Shown here: one piece after another, positions 1-4,881 of the stretch
Numbering within the stretch: position 1 is the stretch's first letter
Layout: each line of letters begins with the position of its first letter
Made by a program: the position numbers and the translations under genes
Notes under the pieces: generated by a model
Seen by the model: the letters and a program-made list of their open reading frames with translations, nothing else
What the model was told of the DNA's origin: nothing
Database searches by the model: none
Source of the DNA: SFLA01 sp045533895
GTDB lineage: Bacteria; Bacillota; Clostridia; Oscillospirales; CAG-382
Assembly: GCA_045533895.1 (NCBI GenBank)
Contig: JAZSIT010000097.1
Coordinates: forward strand, 1 to 7,719
Length of the DNA: 7,719 nt
Reading direction: 5' to 3'

Positions 1-63
1 GAGTGGGGAGCTGTAGAAATCTACTGCCCCCCGAGCAAAAGCCTTTAGAAACGGGAAAAACAA
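1..63. other. Left-edge non-coding sequence with an imperfect hairpin
   Basis: No open reading frame of note lies here. Bases 5-30 can fold imperfectly: GGGG at 5-8 pairs with CCCC at 27-30, and GTAGA at 13-17 pairs with TCTAC at 20-24. The T-rich tract of the minus-strand terminator (A-rich on the plus strand) occupies about 51-65. This could be the tail of an element or RNA that begins outside the window, but I do not recognise it. Confidence 0.3.
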
Positions 64-93
64 AAACTTCCGTAGATTTTTCTACGGAAGTTT
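56..93 (-). terminator. Rho-independent terminator of the uridylyltransferase gene
   Basis: A perfect 13-bp stem (64-76 with 81-93, core CTTCCGTAGA) closes a TTTT loop at 77-80. On the minus strand it is followed by a T-rich tract (TTTTTGTTTTT, bases 65 down to 56). On the plus strand only three T follow, so minus is the working direction. It lies about 150 bases past the stop codon at 244, and the dispersed hairpin at 115-179 sits between the two. Confidence 0.8.
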
Positions 94-114
94 ACCTTAT
101 ATTGTGATTAAAGC

Positions 115-184
115 GGAAGGGGAAACGGGCACCCCGAAAAAAGCGCGCATTTTTTGGGGACCCCGGGCAAGCCCCTTCCCTACA
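115..184 (-). repeat. Compound hairpin, possible member of the TGTAGGG repeat family
   Basis: The outer arms GGAAGGGG (115-122) and CCCCTTCC (172-179) are perfectly complementary. An inner stem pairs CCCC plus AAAAAA (132-135, 137-142) with TTTTTT plus GGGG (150-159), leaving G136 bulged. Read on the minus strand the element opens with TGTAGGG (178-184), the same opening as the hairpins at 2697 and 3766. The inner sequence differs from theirs, so family membership is inferred from the boundary and the architecture. It lies between the uridylyltransferase gene and its terminator, which suggests insertion into the transcript's 3' end. Confidence 0.5.
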
Positions 185-243
185 TTGTGGGAATTTGCTG
201 CAGCGAAACTTTTATACACCCTTTGCGTTTCGATCTGCGAAGT

Positions 244-978
244 TTAGACAGTTCCCCCAAGGATACGCTCTACTTCTGCCAGATCTTCTTCCGTATTCAC
301 TCCCGCAAGTTCCGTCTCATCGGGGAGGATATACGCCTGCACCTTGCCGCCGGAAGCTATCATCAGCTTGGGCACATCGGTAAGATAATATTCACCTGTG
401 ACGGGGCTGGGTGTGATACGGGCAAGAGACTCAAAGAGCTTAACCGAATCAAACATATAAATTCCGCCGTTGAGCTCGGGAATCTTTTTTTGCTCATCAG
501 TAGCGTCCTTATGCTCCACAATGCCTGCTACGTCCCCCGAAGCGGTGCGTATGATATGACCGAAGGGAGGTATATCCCCCTTTGCCACAAAGGTGAGAAT
601 GGTACAGTCCGCACCCGTTTCCTTATGATACTGCGCCAGCGCGCGGACGCTTTCCCTGCGGAGCAGAGGCATATCGCCGTTGATGACGAGAACGGGTCCG
701 TCATATCCCTTAAAACAATCTGCCGCGCACATGACCGCGTGGCCCGTGCCCTTCTGTTCCTCCTGAAAAGCATAGGTGTATTCGGGATACGCATCCATAA
801 CCACCTGCTTTTGGTAGCCAACGAGTATTACTTTATCTTCTTTTTTAACTATATCCGTATAATCCAGAACGTAGCCGAGGAGAGGAACCCCCTTTGCTTT
901 GCGCATTACCTTGGGTATTTGGGTGATTTCGCTGCCCAGACGCTTTCCTTTTCCGCCTGCAAGAATAAGTGCTTTCAT
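244..978 (-). CDS. GlmU-type N-terminal uridylyltransferase (NTP transferase), standalone
   Basis: Predicted 244-residue cytoplasmic nucleotidyltransferase that would join UTP and a sugar 1-phosphate, most likely GlcNAc-1-P, for cell-wall precursor synthesis. Visible GlmU motifs are LAGGKGKRL (6-14), PKV with K23, EQKGTGHA (74-81), NGD with D102, G140 in PFGHI, GIVEHKDATDEQ (152-163), N170, EYYLTD (196-201) and GVN with N228. By alignment from memory with E. coli GlmU, D102 and N228 are the metal ligands. The GYGRI motif has become PFGHI. Full GlmU is about 450 residues; here the chain stops after domain one, with no left-handed beta-helix acetyltransferase. I chose the ATG at 976-978 over an in-frame ATG at 1003-1005. 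The latter would lie about 6 bases from the predicted transcript start, whereas 976 has GAAAGG upstream at a slightly long 13-base spacing. Substrate is uncertain; the fold is not. Confidence 0.9.
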   Translation of the reverse strand: MKALILAGGKGKRLGSEITQIPKVMRKAKGVPLLGYVLDYTDIVKKEDKVILVGYQKQVVMDAYPEYTYAFQEEQKGTGHAVMCAADCFKGYDGPVLVINGDMPLLRRESVRALAQYHKETGADCTILTFVAKGDIPPFGHIIRTASGDVAGIVEHKDATDEQKKIPELNGGIYMFDSVKLFESLARITPSPVTGEYYLTDVPKLMIASGGKVQAYILPDETELAGVNTEEDLAEVERILGGTV

Positions 979-980
979 TT

Positions 981-1010
981 TTGGCAAACTACCTTTCACA
1001 AACATATAAT
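981..1010 (+). promoter_or_regulatory. Promoter for the P-loop ATPase gene
   Basis: TTGGCA (981-986), an 18-base spacer and a perfect TATAAT (1005-1010) point rightward. Transcription would start near 1017, giving a leader of about 50 bases before the ATG at 1066. The -35 lies immediately upstream of the start codon of the opposite gene. Confidence 0.55.
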
Positions 1011-1017
1011 TACTAAC

Positions 1018-1046
1018 AGTATATATTGGTTATTAAATAAAGTCAA
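1018..1046 (-). promoter_or_regulatory. Promoter for the uridylyltransferase gene
   Basis: On the minus strand TTGACT (complement of 1041-1046) is followed by a 17-base spacer and TATACT (complement of 1018-1023). Transcription would start near 1011, about 33 bases before the ATG at 978. This supports the internal start codon over the more upstream one. Confidence 0.65.
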
Positions 1047-1065
1047 CATGTTCGGAGGGTTTTTA

Positions 1066-2085
1066 ATGGCAGAATTTTTTGCGGGTGTTAACACCGAAAA
1101 GGGGTTTATGGGGTTTCCGAGGGAATATTTTTCCTCTCTTTCGAGGCTGTATATAATAAAAGGAACGGCGGGAAGCGGTAAATCCACCTTGATGAAAAGA
1201 ATCGGAGAAGAATGCGAAAAAATGGGATTTACCGTCCACCGCGTGAGATGCTCTTCCGACCCGGATTCTCTTGACGGAATTATTCTGCCCGAGAAAAACG
1301 CGGGTATTGCAGACGGCACATCCCCCCACCTTCTGGATGCGGACACCCCTATCGCGAGAGAGCTTCCGGTGGACGCAGGCAGGTATATGGACGAAAAAAA
1401 GCTTGATAAAGAGGGAGTAATTTTATATTCCCGTAAGAAAAAGGAATACTATTCGCGGGCCTATTCCTTTATCTCCTGCGGTGTGACGGCAAACCGTGTC
1501 TGCAGTGATATTGTAAGTGCATCGCTGGATAAAACCAAGCTGTTTTCCTTTGGGGAACGGTTTTTCAAAAAGCATATTGCCACACAAAAAAAAGGAACCG
1601 TCCACACCCGAATATCCGCCGCCTTTACGGGCAGAGGAACGCGGATACTGGATTCTTTCCCCCAAGCCGAGGAAGTTTTCACGCTGCGGGGCGGACGGGG
1701 AACCGAGCACTTGCTGTTAAACGCTTTGTATGAACTGGGAGCAACAGAGAAAACGGATATGTATATTTCCCCCGATGCCACCGATTCCCGCCGTATAAAC
1801 GGAATATATTTTACCGAAAAAAGAGTGTATATCACCCTCCTGCCCCAAGAAAAAGGAACCGAGATAAACATGGCGCGGTTTTTCCTGCCCAACCAATACG
1901 CAGAGGTGAAAAGCGCGCTGAAAGAAGCAAGAGAGCTGGCGAAAAATGCGTACACGTTGGCAGAGAAAAATCTGGCGGCGGCGGCACTGTGCCACAGAGA
2001 ATTGGAAAAACGGTATATATCCGCAATGGACTTTGAGCCTCTGGAGCAGGAATACAACCGCATTCTTAAGGGTTTGACGGAATAA
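1066..2085 (+). CDS. PRK06851-like duplicated P-loop ATPase with degenerate second site
   Basis: Predicted 339-residue soluble ATP-binding protein. It opens with FAGVNTEKGF (5-14), then a Walker A motif GTAGSGKST (33-41). CSSDPDSLDGIILPE (62-76) and ADGTSPH (82-88) follow; these are hallmarks of the Firmicutes family I know as PRK06851, whose function is unknown. The family has two halves, each with a P-loop. Here the second half (from about HTRISAAF, 180-187) carries LRGGRGTEHLL (207-217) where GxxGxGKST is expected, so the lysine and Ser/Thr are gone. A charged, probably coiled segment spans about 279-318. The open frame runs far upstream, antisense to the neighbouring gene. I start at 1066 because CGGAGGG (1053-1059) sits 6 bases before that ATG and the family's N-terminus matches. 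The next gene on this strand begins 49 bases later. Confidence 0.85.
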   Translation: MAEFFAGVNTEKGFMGFPREYFSSLSRLYIIKGTAGSGKSTLMKRIGEECEKMGFTVHRVRCSSDPDSLDGIILPEKNAGIADGTSPHLLDADTPIARELPVDAGRYMDEKKLDKEGVILYSRKKKEYYSRAYSFISCGVTANRVCSDIVSASLDKTKLFSFGERFFKKHIATQKKGTVHTRISAAFTGRGTRILDSFPQAEEVFTLRGGRGTEHLLLNALYELGATEKTDMYISPDATDSRRINGIYFTEKRVYITLLPQEKGTEINMARFFLPNQYAEVKSALKEARELAKNAYTLAEKNLAAAALCHRELEKRYISAMDFEPLEQEYNRILKGLTE

Positions 2086-2116
2086 AAGTGAGTTTTAACG
2101 CATATCTGTTTACAAA

Positions 2117-2122
2117 AAGGAG
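2117..2122 (+). promoter_or_regulatory. Ribosome binding site that decides the start at 2135
   Basis: AAGGAG overlaps the upstream ATG at 2123, ruling that codon out. The next in-frame ATG, at 2135, is 12 bases past the motif, or about 9 if pairing extends through ATG (AAGGAGATG). Confidence 0.6.
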
Positions 2123-2134
2123 ATGTGCATTAAA

Positions 2135-2560
2135 ATGAAAAACGACAAAAAAACAAACATTTCCCCAATAGTTTTCGGACTTTTGGGCGGGCTCGCCGCC
2201 ACTGCCGCCTTTGTTGTGGGCGCTCTTGCTTTCGCGGCGGTTTTTCTGGGTACGGACGACCCAAACTCATACGTTCTCGTTTCCGCCTGCATTGCGGTTT
2301 TTCTGGGCGGAATGGTGGGCGGAATATTATCCGTAAAATTAAGCGGCGCCTTTATAAGCGCGGTGGTTTCGGCAATAACCTCCCTTCTCATAATGGCGGT
2401 AATATCTATGTTTATATCCGAAAGCGGCGGTATCCTCAGCCGCATTCTGCCTCCCATGGTGCTGGCGGTATCCTCTCTGTTGGGCGGATATTTGGCTCTG
2501 GGCAAAAAGCAGACAAGAGCAGATGCGGTGAAAAAAGCGGCACGCAAGGCGAGAAAATGA
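2135..2560 (+). CDS. Four-helix membrane protein, TIGR04086-like
   Basis: Predicted 141-residue integral membrane protein of unknown function. Four hydrophobic segments are visible at about 11-38, 46-67, 73-94 and 104-123, rich in Gly and Ala with small-residue motifs (GLLGG, GGMVGG, SLLGGY). A strongly basic cytoplasmic tail follows (124-141, ending VKKAARKARK). Length, helix spacing and composition resemble the small Firmicutes membrane family TIGR04086; this assignment is from memory and tentative, since such proteins have few diagnostic residues. It follows the ATPase gene by 49 bases with no visible terminator or clear promoter between, so co-transcription is likely. No catalytic or ligand-binding motif is seen. 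Confidence 0.75.
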   Translation: MKNDKKTNISPIVFGLLGGLAATAAFVVGALAFAAVFLGTDDPNSYVLVSACIAVFLGGMVGGILSVKLSGAFISAVVSAITSLLIMAVISMFISESGGILSRILPPMVLAVSSLLGGYLALGKKQTRADAVKKAARKARK

Positions 2561-2607
2561 GGAACCCACCCAAAAAACCTGCGGTTCCACGGGGGACCCC
2601 GAGAAAG

Positions 2608-2635
2608 AGAAATGAGAAATGCGGAATGAGAAATG
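2608..2635. repeat. Heptad tandem repeat (AGAAATG)
   Basis: Four consecutive 7-mers: AGAAATG at 2608-2614 and 2615-2621, CGGAATG at 2622-2628, and AGAAATG at 2629-2635. It lies in the gap after the four-helix membrane protein gene. Just upstream, GGAACC (2562-2567) can pair with GGTTCC (2583-2588). Confidence 0.75.
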
Positions 2636-2641
2636 ATGGGA

Positions 2642-2664
2642 GTTTTTGGTCTGTGACCAAAAAC
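2642..2664. other. Perfect intergenic hairpin without a T-tract
   Basis: GTTTTTGGTC (2642-2651) pairs perfectly with GACCAAAAAC (2655-2664) around a TGT loop. Neither strand has a run of T after the stem, so it is not a standard intrinsic terminator. It could still stabilise the 3' end of the upstream transcript. Confidence 0.5.
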
Positions 2665-2675
2665 AAATTAATTGA

Positions 2676-2748
2676 AATGTAATGGCATTTCGAAATTGTA
2701 GGGGAGGGAAAAATATTTTGTGCCAAAACATTTTTCCCTCCCCTACAT
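2676..2748 (+). repeat. Dispersed repeat element with a 51-nt near-perfect hairpin (copy 1)
   Basis: Arms of 24 bases (2697-2720 and 2724-2747) pair with a single mismatch around a TGC loop; both ends read TGTAGGGGAGGG on their own strand. The flank at 2676-2703 (AATGTAATGGCATTTCGAAA then TTGTAGGG) recurs with three differences at 3743-3771. The hairpin apex TTTTGTGCCAAAACATTTTT (2716-2735) recurs exactly at 3686-3705. No coding potential is credible. The structure is like a MITE or REP-type element; no transposase is nearby. Confidence 0.75.
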
Positions 2749-2788
2749 ACGCAAAAACAAATAAAAGAGAATTTTTTGCCGGAAACTG

Positions 2789-2818
2789 TTGTGTTTCGCC
2801 CTATATGTATGCTATACT
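2789..2818 (+). promoter_or_regulatory. Extended -10 promoter for the YwaF-like gene
   Basis: TGC-TATACT (2810-2818) is an extended -10 element. A weak -35, TTGTGT (2789-2794), lies 18 bases upstream. Transcription would begin near 2825, leaving a leader of about 20 bases that is almost entirely the ribosome binding site AAAGGGTGG (2825-2833). Confidence 0.5.
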
Positions 2819-2843
2819 GTATATAAAGGGTGGGATAAAACAA

Positions 2844-3623
2844 ATGAAAGAATTTTTAATATACTTTTTCGGCAAGGGCGAGACAGAGGAATTTACCAAT
2901 TTTACCTTCGCTCATTTTGCGCCCATACTGCTGATGATCGGCGTTATCCTTTTAATATGGCGGTTTGGGGATAAAATATGCAACAGTAAATACGAGCGGG
3001 CTTTCCGCTTTACTCTGGCGTTTGGGCTGATAATATCGGAAATGGCGTATTATTGGCGTTTGGTAGGTATACCCGCGTTGGAGCCTAACCCTGTAGACCA
3101 TTTGCCCATAACCGTTTGCGGCTGGGCTGTGGTGTTCTGCAGCTTTATGATAATATCCGATTCTCAGACCCTTTTTGATATTTCTTATTTCTGGCTGCTT
3201 TCGGGCACGGTGTTTGCACTGCTCACCCCCACTGTTATTACATATACGGGTCCTACGCGGTTCCGTTACTACCAGTTCTGGGCAGAGCACACGCTGGGAT
3301 ATATCGCAATATTTTATATGATATTCGTCCGCAAAATGCGTCCCACGGTGAAATCTGCAATAAAATCATATATTGCACTGGCTGTCCTTGCGGTGGTTGC
3401 ATTTTTCTCGAACCGACTTATAGGCCCCGGTGCAAACTATCTGTTTTTGGCTCGTCCCGAGGACACCCCGTCGGTATTGGATATACTTCCGCCCAACTTC
3501 CTGCTTCGTCTTGTGGTCATGGCGGCGGTAATTACGCTTATGTTTTTCCTTGCCTACCTGCCGTGGCTTATAAAGGATATAAAAGCAAAAAAGAAAAAGG
3601 CTGAAATAACAAATGTTAACTGA
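2844..3623 (+). CDS. YwaF / TIGR02206-family polytopic membrane protein
   Basis: Predicted 259-residue integral membrane protein with about six to seven hydrophobic segments (near 22-40, 53-72, 88-104, 112-134, 148-162, 174-190 and 223-243) and a basic cytoplasmic end (KDIKAKKKK). Landmarks fit the TIGR02206/YwaF family: an N-terminal FTFAHFAPILL, DHLPITVCGW (85-94) with His86 and Cys92, YQFWAEHTLG (143-152) with His149, and GANYLFLARP (196-205). The family is related to TMEM164, a membrane acyltransferase in animals. That makes Cys92 and His149 candidate active-site residues, but this is inference and the bacterial function is unsettled. The frame is open further upstream through the repeats; the ATG at 2844 is chosen because AAAGGGTGG lies 10 bases before it. 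The gene stands alone between its own promoter and terminator. Confidence 0.85.
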   Translation: MKEFLIYFFGKGETEEFTNFTFAHFAPILLMIGVILLIWRFGDKICNSKYERAFRFTLAFGLIISEMAYYWRLVGIPALEPNPVDHLPITVCGWAVVFCSFMIISDSQTLFDISYFWLLSGTVFALLTPTVITYTGPTRFRYYQFWAEHTLGYIAIFYMIFVRKMRPTVKSAIKSYIALAVLAVVAFFSNRLIGPGANYLFLARPEDTPSVLDILPPNFLLRLVVMAAVITLMFFLAYLPWLIKDIKAKKKKAEITNVN

Positions 3624-3627
3624 TGGT

Positions 3628-3658
3628 AAAAATCCGCATTCACTGCGGATTTTTCGTT
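3628..3658 (+). terminator. Rho-independent terminator of the YwaF-like gene
   Basis: AAAAATCCGCA (3628-3638) pairs perfectly with TGCGGATTTTT (3644-3654) around TTCAC, and the T-rich end continues as CGTTTT. It starts 5 bases past the stop codon. Confidence 0.9.
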
Positions 3659-3667
3659 TTGTTGCAA

Positions 3668-3790
3668 AACGGGAGCGGAAAAACGTTTTGTGCCAAAACA
3701 TTTTTAGACCCCATCCCTACACACACGCCACAGCATTTCGAAAATATAATGGCGTTTCGATAATTGTAGGGCAGAGGCTTGCCTCTGCCG
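3668..3790 (+). repeat. Dispersed repeat, composite copy 2 (two partial elements)
   Basis: The first part (3668-3722) keeps the apex TTTTGTGCCAAAACATTTTT (3686-3705) identical to copy 1, but its outer arms no longer match well (GGGAGCGG against ACCCCATCCC). The second part begins with AATATAATGGCGTTTCGATA (3743-3762) and TTGTAGGG, matching copy 1's flank, then carries a different hairpin: GGCAGAGGC (3770-3778) with GCCTCTGCC (3781-3789). The CCCTAC at 3715-3720 faces the TGTAGGG at 3766-3771, so two elements appear joined in opposite orientations. Confidence 0.65.
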
Positions 3791-3842
3791 CGAGATGTTC
3801 GCACTAAACACACGTCTGTCGTCTGTAAAAGCACCCCGACAA

Positions 3843-3880
3843 AAAACAAAAAACCCGTGGTTTTCCACGGGTTTTTATTA
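3843..3880. terminator. Terminator-like hairpin upstream of the lipoprotein gene
   Basis: AAAAACCCGTGG (3849-3860) pairs perfectly with CCACGGGTTTTT (3865-3876) around TTTT. Both strands have a T-run, so it could work in either direction. No gene ends just before it on either strand. The stem core ACCCGTGG/CCACGGGT is the same as in the terminator at 4840-4863. Confidence 0.7.
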
Positions 3881-3938
3881 ATACTTTCGGACTGTATTAT
3901 CACGGACAGCTTTTATGTCATTTTCGACGAAATATTTA

Positions 3939-3967
3939 TTGACATGTTCAAATGTACATGGTATCAT
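3939..3967 (+). promoter_or_regulatory. Promoter with spacer dyad, for the lipoprotein gene
   Basis: Consensus TTGACA (3939-3944), a 17-base spacer and TATCAT (3962-3967). A dyad, CATGTTCAAATGTACATG (3943-3960, 14 of 18 positions symmetric), fills the spacer and is a candidate operator. The ribosome binding site GAAAGGAG follows at 3987-3994. Confidence 0.8.
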
Positions 3968-4003
3968 CTTGATAAGAGCTATGTGTGAAAGGAGTTGTTA
4001 TTT

Positions 4004-4825
4004 ATGAAACGTTTTGTTGTTATCTCTGTGCTTTTGGCAATCTTCCTTTGCTTTTCCGCTTGTCAGGCAGGCGCACCTGCAGACGTGTCCGTGCCCGATG
4101 TTGGCACCGGTGAAACCTCGCATATAACATACGACCATAATTACATAGATGCCGATGACGGCGGTGTCCGCAAAGGCTGGAGCTGCCCCGAAAACAGCAT
4201 ATACCGCTTCCTTACAGACAGTAATTATGAGGGAAAACACATTCCTTCCGACAAAGAGCCCTCCGGTGAAATAATAGTGGGCGGTCTCCCTGATGCGGAA
4301 AATGTTGTCCAAGACGAAAGAAATATTAAAAACACCGAGATAACCTTGTCTTTTTCCACCCACGAGCCTTATGTTATGTATCTGCTTGCCATTGAGGAAA
4401 GCGGAAAGGAAACGCTGGTGCTCATTTCCTACGACGGCAGTACATCAGATAACTCACTTGTCCTTGTGTGCGAAACAGATTTTGGTGACGGCGAAAGCTT
4501 TTATAACACGGTATACGGGGAAAAGCCCTTTACCGCAAAGGTACTTGCAGATTTTAACGTAACTGCATTTCATGCCAGATACCGCGGCGTGCTAAGGGCA
4601 TATAACAAAGAAGACCTGCTGATAACCGACGGAAAAGAAGAAAACCCCAACAAAACCAAGTATTATATGGGTTACTTTGGCAACCCCAATGATTATACAT
4701 TCGGTAACTTTATGTTTTCAAACCTCCTGCCCGATGAATCTTCTCCCGATAACGACGCCCTTGTCACCGTAGAACGGGTAAAAGAATTGCTCTCCCTTTT
4801 CGGCGCAGACGGAATCCTTGAATAA
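4004..4825 (+). CDS. Putative lipoprotein of unknown function
   Basis: Predicted 273-residue exported protein that I do not recognise. The N-terminus (MKRFVVISVLLAIFLCFSAC) is a lipoprotein signal with the lipobox FSA-Cys20; Phe at -3 is less usual than Leu. A short linker rich in Pro, Val and Gly (about 21-40) precedes an acidic, Asp/Glu/Asn-rich mature domain with many aromatic residues and no clear repeat, consistent with a mixed or beta-rich extracellular domain. No catalytic motif is visible. The start is set by GAAAGGAG 9 bases before ATG 4004; a TTG at 3995 abuts the same motif and is rejected. It is a single-gene unit: strong own promoter, tandem stop codons (TAATAA), and terminator-like hairpins on both sides. 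It converges on the surface-protein gene. Confidence 0.75.
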   Translation: MKRFVVISVLLAIFLCFSACQAGAPADVSVPDVGTGETSHITYDHNYIDADDGGVRKGWSCPENSIYRFLTDSNYEGKHIPSDKEPSGEIIVGGLPDAENVVQDERNIKNTEITLSFSTHEPYVMYLLAIEESGKETLVLISYDGSTSDNSLVLVCETDFGDGESFYNTVYGEKPFTAKVLADFNVTAFHARYRGVLRAYNKEDLLITDGKEENPNKTKYYMGYFGNPNDYTFGNFMFSNLLPDESSPDNDALVTVERVKELLSLFGADGILE

Positions 4826-4830
4826 TAAAC

Positions 4831-4863
4831 ACAAACAAAAAACCCGTGGTTTCCCACGGGTTT
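4831..4863. terminator. Bidirectional terminator between convergent genes
   Basis: AAACCCGTGG (4840-4849) pairs with CCACGGGTTT (4854-4863) around TTTC. On the minus strand it is followed by TTTGTTTGTG, ending the surface-protein gene 19 bases after its stop; on the plus strand only three T follow, so it is weaker for the lipoprotein gene. Confidence 0.8.
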
Positions 4864-4881
4864 AATGCTATTTATCAGGTT

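Larger units (their letters stand above)
3624..4003. other. 380-base gene-free region
   Basis: Contents in order: terminator of the YwaF-like gene (3628-3654), degraded repeat copy 2 (3668-3722), a second repeat boundary with a short GC-rich hairpin (3743-3790), a terminator-like hairpin (3849-3876), and the promoter and ribosome binding site of the lipoprotein gene (3939-3994). Short frames here cross the hairpins on both strands and are not credible genes. I see nothing in 3791-3845 or 3877-3938. Confidence 0.7.

Noticed and set aside
1..93. Riboswitch or small RNA ending at the 64-93 hairpin
   Set aside because: I could not match any known riboswitch core, the plus-strand T-tract is only three bases, and the hairpin is well explained as a minus-strand terminator.
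154..1065. Upstream 304-codon extension of the ATPase reading frame on the plus strand
   Set aside because: It runs antisense through the well-supported uridylyltransferase gene, has no ribosome binding site, and its translation lacks family features; the ATPase starts at 1066 with a good binding site.
2642..2664. Intrinsic terminator for the four-helix membrane protein gene
   Set aside because: The stem is perfect but no T-tract follows on either strand and it lies about 80 bases past the stop; kept only as a hairpin.
2682..2843. Upstream extension of the YwaF-like frame
   Set aside because: It translates the dispersed hairpin and promoter region; the ATG at 2844 has the ribosome binding site and the conserved N-terminus.
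2676..3790. CRISPR array
   Set aside because: The repeated segments are only two copies about 1 kb apart with a gene between them; there is no regular spacing and no cas gene.
3640..3903. Minus-strand 87-codon frame in the gene-free region
   Set aside because: It reads through two hairpins and a repeat, with no ribosome binding site or recognisable product.
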